From assembly GCA_002390485.1 (NCBI GenBank), contig DGPO01000045.1:1-10197 (forward strand): DNA of 10,197 bases. The letters are read 5' to 3'. Made by a program: the position numbers and the translations under genes. This stretch comes from Halieaceae bacterium UBA4438. GTDB lineage: Bacteria > Pseudomonadota > Gammaproteobacteria > Pseudomonadales > Halieaceae. The notes under the pieces were generated by a model that saw only the letters and a program-made list of their open reading frames with translations, did no database searches and had not been told where the DNA came from. How positions within the stretch are numbered: position 1 is the stretch's first letter; each line of letters starts with the position of its first letter. Shown piece by piece: positions 4,885 to 10,197 of this stretch.

Positions 4885-6435
4885 ATGACCATCACTCGAA
4901 TTTTCGTACTACTGAGCATCTTCTCAGCATGGCCTGTCCTATCGAGCGAAGAGCCTCGCTTGAACGTGGCGGTAATAGCTTACTCTCAGGAAACCTGCAC
5001 GTTTTGTCCGGGCGGCGATTCTGAAATTAAGGACCGCACATGGCGGGCCCCGTATGTCCCTGGCCATGCACTGACCGCAAGGCGTGAAGGGTTTGTGGGG
5101 GGCTTTATGCATGCGGCAAACGAGTATGCCGACGTTGCAGTTGTGGGAATTAATTCGCCCGACAGTGTGTACGGAGGCTCCTCGAGAAGCTGGGAAAGCA
5201 AAGAGAGCTTTGAGCACTTCATGGCGATCATCCTTGATGATCTTAAGACAAAAATGCCCATAGACGGCGTGTATTTATCCCTCCATGGCGCCATGGCAGT
5301 CCGCGACATACCGCGCCCCGAAGCCGAAATCGCTCGTCGTATCAGGCAGGTGGTTGGCCCAAATGTTCCTATCGCAGGCTCCTTTGATTTACACGGTAAC
5401 GAGGATGAACAGTTCTTGAAGTGGGCGAACGCGGCTTTTGTGACGAAGCGTTACCCACACTATGATGCTTTTTTACAAGGAACACGCTCCGCCCGATACT
5501 TATATCGGTCCATGAAGGGGCTCTATACGGCCACCACTGCGACGCGTAAGCCGCCTGTCGTGACGGCAAGCGTACTGCAGTGGACCGGCCAGTCGCCTTC
5601 GATGGATATTATGGAGCGTGCCCGGCGGTGGGAAGCGCGTGAGACCGATGCCTTCGTCAGCGTGTTTTATGGCTTCCCTTGGTCAGATGTTCCCGATATC
5701 GGTGCGACTGTCCACGTGATCACCAACGATGATCAGGCGCTGGCCGACCGAATTGCTGACGACATGTCTGACTACATATGGCGCATGCGCAGTGGCTTTG
5801 CCCGTGGTGAATTCCCCATGCCGAGCGAGGCTGCGAAACGCACAATGCAGGCCGTTAGTCGGGGTGATGTGCCGGTGGTGTTGGGCGATTACTCAGACAG
5901 ACCGGGCGATGCCACATGGATTTTAAAAGCACTCCTCAAAAACAACGTCAGCAAACTGATGTATGCGGCACTCCGCGATGAGTCGGCACTGGAGGCACTC
6001 AAAGCGAGTGGCGCCAAACCAGGGGATAAATTTGACCGCGAAGTTGGCGGCTTTAGCGGCGAACAAGCGGGCACACCGGTGCGCATTACGGGGACAGTAA
6101 AGTACTTTGGTGCGGGCTGGGGCTTCGATCACATTGCAGTCATCGAGTTTGGAAATCAAAACGTGTTATTTCTCGTGCCGACCTACGTTCAGATTCGCAC
6201 TACAGACCCCCTATTCATTGCCAATCTAAATCCAGATGACTACGACGTTTTCGTCGTGAAATCACGTGTCCACTTTCGTCGAGGATTCGATGAAACCGGC
6301 TACGCTAAAACAATTATGGTGGTGGATGCCCCCGGAGACTGGTTTGGAACAACGCGCCTTAATGCGTTGGACTACCAATACGCGCCGATAGACAGGCTTT
6401 ACCCGTTCCAAGGCCAATCAGGGAAGAGTCACTAG
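4885..6435 (+). CDS. Exported M81-family metallopeptidase (MlrC-like)
   Basis: This 516-residue protein matches the M81/MlrC family, named after the enzyme that hydrolyses linear microcystin intermediates. Conserved landmarks appear in order: QETCTF (35-40, family ETNTF, Glu36), DGVYLSLHGAM (127-137), GSFDLHGN (165-172), KRYPHYD (188-194), FYGFPWSDVPDIG (261-273) and the C-terminal domain start VVLGDYSDRPGDA (331-343). Glu36, Asp168, His170 and His192 are the likely zinc ligands by position. A signal peptide (residues 1 to about 20, ending near VLSSEEP) suggests periplasmic export; many family members lack one. The true substrate is unknown, and microcystin should not be assumed. The start at 4885 has GAGGGG seven bases upstream. 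It converges on the TRAP permease gene, 227 bases away. Confidence 0.9.
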   Translation: MTITRIFVLLSIFSAWPVLSSEEPRLNVAVIAYSQETCTFCPGGDSEIKDRTWRAPYVPGHALTARREGFVGGFMHAANEYADVAVVGINSPDSVYGGSSRSWESKESFEHFMAIILDDLKTKMPIDGVYLSLHGAMAVRDIPRPEAEIARRIRQVVGPNVPIAGSFDLHGNEDEQFLKWANAAFVTKRYPHYDAFLQGTRSARYLYRSMKGLYTATTATRKPPVVTASVLQWTGQSPSMDIMERARRWEARETDAFVSVFYGFPWSDVPDIGATVHVITNDDQALADRIADDMSDYIWRMRSGFARGEFPMPSEAAKRTMQAVSRGDVPVVLGDYSDRPGDATWILKALLKNNVSKLMYAALRDESALEALKASGAKPGDKFDREVGGFSGEQAGTPVRITGTVKYFGAGWGFDHIAVIEFGNQNVLFLVPTYVQIRTTDPLFIANLNPDDYDVFVVKSRVHFRRGFDETGYAKTIMVVDAPGDWFGTTRLNALDYQYAPIDRLYPFQGQSGKSH

Positions 6436-6662
6436 CGCGTTTAGAGCAGTCACCTGAAAACAGTATCGCATGGTCCTCGTGGTGGACGTCACGCCACTCA
6501 ACAATGCAATGACCGTAGGTATGATCTATAAAATGATCGCTGCCACGAGCACCCTTAAAACGCATCAACACGCTGGTAGCATTTGACCCGGCAGCGTCCG
6601 AAACAGGTCGGGCCATTATCCGAAACAGGTCGGGGCATTAAAAGACGTTAGAGCACCCTACT
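6436..6662. other. Convergent intergenic region with possible mobile-element remnant
   Basis: This 227-base gap lies between the stops of the MlrC-like gene and dctM. It contains the tandem repeat at 6597-6640. A weak inverted repeat (GTGG near 6479 with CCAC near 6494) has no T-tract. Short open frames on both strands (for example 6470-6586 plus; 6359-6616 minus, which runs into the MlrC-like gene) lack ribosome binding sites and recognisable domains. I find no terminator for either flanking gene. Confidence 0.4.
6597..6640. repeat. Two-copy 22-bp tandem repeat
   Basis: Two 22-base units (6597-6618 and 6619-6640) abut exactly and differ at one base (C versus G at unit position 17). Each begins TCCGAAACAGGTCGG and ends CATTA, and each contains the small inverted repeat CCGA-N6-TCGG. 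Multiple short terminal repeats of this kind occur at the ends of IS21-like elements, so a fragment of an IS end is possible. A regulator-binding repeat is the alternative. No transposase is nearby. Confidence 0.75.
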
Positions 6663-7943
6663 TCAATTAAGCATCCCGGGTAGCCACAGGGATAGGCCGG
6701 GAATGTAAATCACCGCAATCAGCGCCAGCAACAATGCCCCATAAAAAGGCCAAATGGTCTTCACCGTCTGCTCAATTGGAACCTTAGCAATCGCACAGCC
6801 AACGAACAGCACCGCACCAACAGGTGGCGTAACCAAACCAATACCCAGATTGAGCAGCAGCATAATGCCAAAATGCACGGGATCCATTCCGAGCGCTACC
6901 GTCATGGGCAGAAAGATTGGGGTTGTAATAATAATCAACGGCGCCATGTCCATGAAGGTTCCAAGAAGCAGCAGCACCAAATTAATCAGAAGCAACAGAA
7001 GTATCGGGTTCTCGGTAATGCCACGAAGCAATTCGGCCAACTGCGTTGGCGCCTGCAGTAAGGCGAGAAGCCAGCCGAATGCGCCCGCGGCTCCGATAAT
7101 GATCATCACCATCGCGGTTGTGCGGACTGAGGCAGTGGTTGCCGCAAAAAAACCCTCCCACGTTAAGGACCGGTGCACCAGCAACGCAACTAAGATGGTA
7201 TAGGCTACCGCAATACCTGCCGACTCAGTGGGTGTAAACACCCCCGACAGTACGCCAATTACGACAATAGCCGCTGAGAGCAGGCCAGGAATGGCACCTG
7301 CGAAACTAATAGCAAACGCACGCCAACCGGGGAATTGTCCCTTGGGGTAGTTTCTTTTTCGGGCTACCAGATACGCCGACAGCATGAGCAAAAGGCCGGT
7401 GAGCAGACCGGGCAATATGCCTGCAAGAAAAAGGTCTGCCAGCGAAATGCTCACGCCCGCAGCTGCCGCGTAGATAATCATATTGTGAGACGGTGGTATA
7501 AGAAGCCCCGTCACCGCAGAGGTTGCCGTCACATTGACCACGTAATCAGGGTCATAGCCCTTTTCGCGCATCATTGGCCCCAGTGTCGATCCGATTGCTG
7601 AGACGCTGGCAATGGCTGATCCGGAAACGGCACCAAACATCATCGAAGCGCCGACTCCCACTTGCCCTAAACCGCCACGGCGCTGCCCTAATGCGGCATC
7701 AGCAACGCGGATCAGGCGCTCTGCAATTCCGGCTCGGTGCATGAGATCGCCGGCGAATACAAAAAACGGGATCGCCATGAGCGCGAAAATATTCATACTG
7801 GCGGCCATACGCTGGAAGCCAACAATCAGGGGTATATCCAGCACATAAAATGTCATCAAAGAGGCAATACCCAACGCAAATGCAACGGGTAAACCCATAA
7901 TCAGAAGAAGGAAAAGAACACCGATAAGTAGCGCTAGCTCCAT
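6663..7943 (-). CDS. dctM: TRAP transporter large permease (DctM)
   Basis: This 426-residue, extremely hydrophobic protein of about a dozen membrane segments is the ion-coupled transport subunit of a tripartite ATP-independent periplasmic transporter. Family signatures include IPFFVFAGDLM near 58-68, GAVSGSAIASVSAIGS (scoop-motif region), GLLIPPSHNMIIYAAAAG, GVFTPTESAGIAVAY and GTFMDMAPLIIITTPIFLP. Close to the end is GIGLVTPPVGAVLFVGCAIA, characteristic of the second pseudo-repeat. Length is standard. The ATG at 7943 overlaps the end of dctQ by 10 bases, with GGAAG about eleven bases upstream inside dctQ, so translation is coupled. It is the last gene of the kduD-dctPQM unit. The substrate is set by DctP and is inferred from kduD to be a uronate or unsaturated-uronate product. 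Confidence 0.95.
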   Translation of the reverse strand: MELALLIGVLFLLLIMGLPVAFALGIASLMTFYVLDIPLIVGFQRMAASMNIFALMAIPFFVFAGDLMHRAGIAERLIRVADAALGQRRGGLGQVGVGASMMFGAVSGSAIASVSAIGSTLGPMMREKGYDPDYVVNVTATSAVTGLLIPPSHNMIIYAAAAGVSISLADLFLAGILPGLLTGLLLMLSAYLVARKRNYPKGQFPGWRAFAISFAGAIPGLLSAAIVVIGVLSGVFTPTESAGIAVAYTILVALLVHRSLTWEGFFAATTASVRTTAMVMIIIGAAGAFGWLLALLQAPTQLAELLRGITENPILLLLLINLVLLLLGTFMDMAPLIIITTPIFLPMTVALGMDPVHFGIMLLLNLGIGLVTPPVGAVLFVGCAIAKVPIEQTVKTIWPFYGALLLALIAVIYIPGLSLWLPGMLN

Positions 7944-8431
7944 AGCTTTTTCACTTCCTTATTGCGCAGCTCGGCAAAGATCTGCTCAGCAGAAAATCCT
8001 GCCATTAGTATTCCCGATAGCGCGATGGGTACGTAAGCCAGTCCTCGCGACAGACCGAGGGTTGGTATTGTGTGCTGCCACGTAGCAGTTGCGAGCTGGG
8101 CGCCAAACACCGCCATGACAAGACCAAATAGCAGTACCAGTAGTTGCGTCAGCAACCGAATCCACCGCTGAAGTCTCACGGGCAACGCCTCTGCGATAAC
8201 TACGATCTTAATGTGGAAGCCCTCTCTTACCCCGGCAGCTGCCGCAATAAATACATACCAAATCATGAGCAGTAACGCGGCCTGCTCCGCCCATATCGGG
8301 CTGTCGTTCAGTACGTACCGAGCGAAAACCTGTACCACCACGATCCCTGTCATGAGCAGTAGTCCAAAGCTCGAGACCCATTTGGAGAGCTGACTCACCT
8401 TTGCACTGACCTCAGCGATAGAGCTACTCAT
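7934..8431 (-). CDS. dctQ: TRAP transporter small permease (DctQ)
   Basis: This 165-residue protein has four membrane segments (about 18-38, 48-66, 91-112, 130-150). It carries the DctQ signature VFARYVLNDSPIWAEQAALLLMIW (35-58), with the Arg-Tyr and the Trp-Ala-Glu of the family. It is the small membrane subunit that assembles with DctM and docks the binding protein. The start is the ATG at 8431, with GGAGG five bases upstream, giving the normal family length. A start at 8473 would add 14 non-conserved residues and run deep into dctP. The ATG overlaps the dctP stop by 8 bases, implying coupled translation. Confidence 0.93.
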   Translation of the reverse strand: MSSSIAEVSAKVSQLSKWVSSFGLLLMTGIVVVQVFARYVLNDSPIWAEQAALLLMIWYVFIAAAAGVREGFHIKIVVIAEALPVRLQRWIRLLTQLLVLLFGLVMAVFGAQLATATWQHTIPTLGLSRGLAYVPIALSGILMAGFSAEQIFAELRNKEVKKLWS

Positions 8432-9422
8432 CAGCCCCTCCGAACACGCTGCGAGTGGCTGAAATATCGTCAACGATAGACCGCATCTCCGGCGTGCTTA
8501 TAAAACGATCCCACACGGGTGTCATCCGCTCTGCAAACGCCGTCCTGTCGACCTTGTCTTCAATGCTGACACCGTGATCCAGAACACGCTGGCGCGACTT
8601 TGCAACCCGTGTATCCCACAGCTCCCGCATAATAGGAACCGACTCGGTCGCAGCGGCCTGTAAATAGGCCTGCTCCTCGTTCGTCATCTTTTCCCAGCTC
8701 CGGCGAGAGGCCACCAAAACCTCAGGCGCCATGACGTGACCTGTGAGGCTATAGTGATTGGCCGCTTCAAAGTGTCGTGTTCCCTCGTAAGATGGATAAT
8801 TGTTTTCAGCGCCATCAACGACACCCTGAACCAATGCCTGGTAAACCTCACCGAAAGGAATCGGCGTAGGATTCGCACCGAGCGCCTCGATCATTGCAAC
8901 ATAGACATCTGAATTTGGAACGCGAATCTTCATTCCTGCCATATCGTCAGGCGAACGAATCGCGCGCTGGGTGTTGTAAAAAGAACGGGCGCCAGAATCG
9001 TAGTAACACATACCCCGTAAGCCATACGGCAGCATGGCATCGAGAATACGTCGACCTATAGCGCCATCGAACGTTGCCCGGGCGTGTTCAACCGAAGAAA
9101 ATAAAAAGGGCAAGGCAAGTACTGACGTCATAGGTACTACCGATGTCAGCGGACCCAAATTGACTCTCGTCAAGTCAAGTCCGCCGAATACGGCGATTTC
9201 CAAGGTGTCTTTCTCTGCGCCAAGTTGACCGCCTGGATAGACGCGCACGCGCATTTCGCCGTTGGTGCGCTCCTTGAGTATTTGATCGATCGCGTATAGC
9301 CCTTGCGTCGTCGGATAGTTCTCGGGCTGAGACTCGGCGGCAAAAAGCGGCCGCGCACCGCTACGTTTAGCGCAGGCTGTCAGTAACAGCGGGGCCAGCA
9401 ACAGTGTCCGACGATTGATCAT
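8424..9422 (-). CDS. dctP: TRAP transporter substrate-binding protein (DctP), predicted lipoprotein
   Basis: This 332-residue periplasmic solute receptor belongs to the DctP family. The N-terminus has Arg-Arg, a short hydrophobic core and the lipobox L-T-A-C (Cys17), so it is predicted to be lipid-anchored rather than freely soluble. The binding-site residues of characterised TRAP receptors are in place: Arg146 in GARSFYN, Arg167 in GMKIRVPNSD (the carboxylate-binding arginine) and Asn207-Asn208 in DGAENNYPSY. Spacing mirrors SiaP Arg127/Arg147/Asn187. This supports a monocarboxylate sugar acid as ligand. Context with kduD suggests a uronate or 4-deoxy-unsaturated uronate derived from pectin, alginate or another polyuronide. 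The ATG at 9422 overlaps the kduD stop as ATGA, with GGATGGGAAG directly upstream. Confidence 0.93.
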   Translation of the reverse strand: MINRRTLLLAPLLLTACAKRSGARPLFAAESQPENYPTTQGLYAIDQILKERTNGEMRVRVYPGGQLGAEKDTLEIAVFGGLDLTRVNLGPLTSVVPMTSVLALPFLFSSVEHARATFDGAIGRRILDAMLPYGLRGMCYYDSGARSFYNTQRAIRSPDDMAGMKIRVPNSDVYVAMIEALGANPTPIPFGEVYQALVQGVVDGAENNYPSYEGTRHFEAANHYSLTGHVMAPEVLVASRRSWEKMTNEEQAYLQAAATESVPIMRELWDTRVAKSRQRVLDHGVSIEDKVDRTAFAERMTPVWDRFISTPEMRSIVDDISATRSVFGGADE

Positions 9423-10177
9423 CTTCCCATCCAGCCGCCATCAACCGGGATCAGAGTGCCATGAACGTAATCAGATGCGCCCGACGCCAGGAATACGGCC
9501 GCCCCCCCAAGATCTTCAGGGTTGCCCCACCTTCCAGCAGGAATCCGTTCCAAAATCTGACGATTCCGTGCCTCATCCTGCCTGAGCGCTGCCGTATTAT
9601 TCGTTGCAAAGTAACCCGGCACTATGGCGTTAACGTTAATACCTAATGAAGCCCACTCATTTGCCAACAAGCGGGTCAGACCCGCCAATCCACTTTTACT
9701 CGCCGTATAGGAAGCCACACGAATCCCGCCTTGAAGTGACAGCAACGACGCAATGTTAATAATTTTCCCAGGGCGCTTTCCCGAAACCATTGACTGGGCG
9801 GCAGCTTGAGCGAGGAAAAATGGCACCTTTAGATTTGTTGCCATTACCTCGTCCCAATCGAGCTCGGAGAACTCAAGCGCGTCCTGCCTCCGAATGATTC
9901 CCGCATTGTTCACCAGAATATCCACCGGTCCTAGAGCCGCTTCTGACTCTGCGATAACGTGTTTTGCAACATCGCCAGAACTCAGATCAGCCATGACGAC
10001 GACCGCCTCACCACCTGCGTCAACGATCATGGCCTGGGTGTCAACTGGCGTCGATCTGCCAACTAGCACGATACGGGCTCCGGCCCTGGCTAACGCAACG
10101 GCAATCGCTTGCCCAAGCCCGGTATTAGCGCCTGTGACAACCGCATTCTTTCCCTGCAGATTAAATGGATGAATCAC
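9419..10177 (-). CDS. kduD: 2-dehydro-3-deoxy-D-gluconate 5-dehydrogenase (KduD), SDR family
   Basis: This 252-residue classical short-chain dehydrogenase interconverts 3-deoxy-D-glycero-2,5-hexodiulosonate and 2-dehydro-3-deoxy-gluconate (KDG) with NAD(H), the last step feeding pectin- and GAG-derived unsaturated uronates into KDG metabolism. The cofactor turn TGANTGLG is at 15-22 and NNAG at 90-93. The catalytic triad is Ser144, Tyr157 and Lys161 (YTASK). The stretches NNAGIIRRQDALEFSELDWD, INIASLLSLQGGIRVASYTASK (split by the active site), APGY-like VPGYFATNNTAALR and VDGGWMGR closely resemble E. coli KduD, so the call is more specific than SDR alone. A GTG at 10177 is chosen (AGGAG eight bases upstream); a TTG at 10180 is the alternative and adds one residue. 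The operon promoter is outside the window. Confidence 0.92.
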   Translation of the reverse strand: MIHPFNLQGKNAVVTGANTGLGQAIAVALARAGARIVLVGRSTPVDTQAMIVDAGGEAVVVMADLSSGDVAKHVIAESEAALGPVDILVNNAGIIRRQDALEFSELDWDEVMATNLKVPFFLAQAAAQSMVSGKRPGKIINIASLLSLQGGIRVASYTASKSGLAGLTRLLANEWASLGINVNAIVPGYFATNNTAALRQDEARNRQILERIPAGRWGNPEDLGGAAVFLASGASDYVHGTLIPVDGGWMGR

Positions 10178-10197
10178 CAACCCCTCTCCTATCGGTA

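Noticed and set aside
6359..6616. A minus-strand open frame of 85 codons overlapping the 22-bp repeat
   Set aside because: It overlaps the end of the MlrC-like gene and has no known domain or ribosome binding site. Transposase similarity could not be recognised.
1..10197. CRISPR arrays, tRNA, rRNA or complete insertion sequences
   Set aside because: No regularly spaced repeats, no recognisable tRNA/rRNA sequence and no transposase gene were seen on either strand.

Overview
The window looks like ordinary chromosomal DNA of a Gram-negative proteobacterium, probably a marine gammaproteobacterium. This is inferred from a PA4780-like RIO kinase, an exported M81 (MlrC-type) protein, a KduD–TRAP uronate operon, moderate GC and clear Shine-Dalgarno sites. 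The lineage is a guess from gene content; no rRNA, tRNA, phage or CRISPR marker is present. Genes are densely packed, and no gene-free stretch exceeds about 230 bases.

Layout: (1) 1-360 (+), the 3' end of a gene of uncertain family. (2) 551-3417 (-), a three-gene run transcribed right to left: an NADP-dependent medium-chain oxidoreductase, a two-domain GST-like protein, and a membrane-anchored peroxiredoxin/thioredoxin-fold protein. A sigma70-like promoter with a 17-bp palindrome lies upstream. (3) 3596-4456 (-), a RIO1-like kinase. (4) 4684-6435 (+), a 56-residue membrane protein followed by a secreted MlrC-family metalloprotein. (5) 6436-6662, a convergent gap with a near-perfect 22-bp tandem repeat. 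(6) 6663-10177 (-), kduD-dctP-dctQ-dctM, each overlapping the next by 4-10 nt, a uronate catabolism and uptake operon whose upstream end lies outside the window.

The main discovery is that the last gene of the oxidoreductase run is almost certainly a selenoprotein gene. Its reading frame is interrupted by one in-frame TGA (917-919) exactly where the first cysteine of a W-C-P-Y-C active site belongs, giving W-U-P-Y-C. Homology and frame continue unbroken for another 121 codons. Right after the TGA, the mRNA can fold a 7-bp stem with an AGUUG apical loop starting 16 nt downstream, very close to the geometry of the E. coli fdhF SECIS. A standard gene caller would split it into two false ORFs. 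The Sec and one Cys are the protein's only chalcogen redox residues, and three transmembrane helices place them in the periplasm. Together with the GST-like and quinone/enone-reductase-like neighbours, this suggests a detoxification or redox-stress unit.
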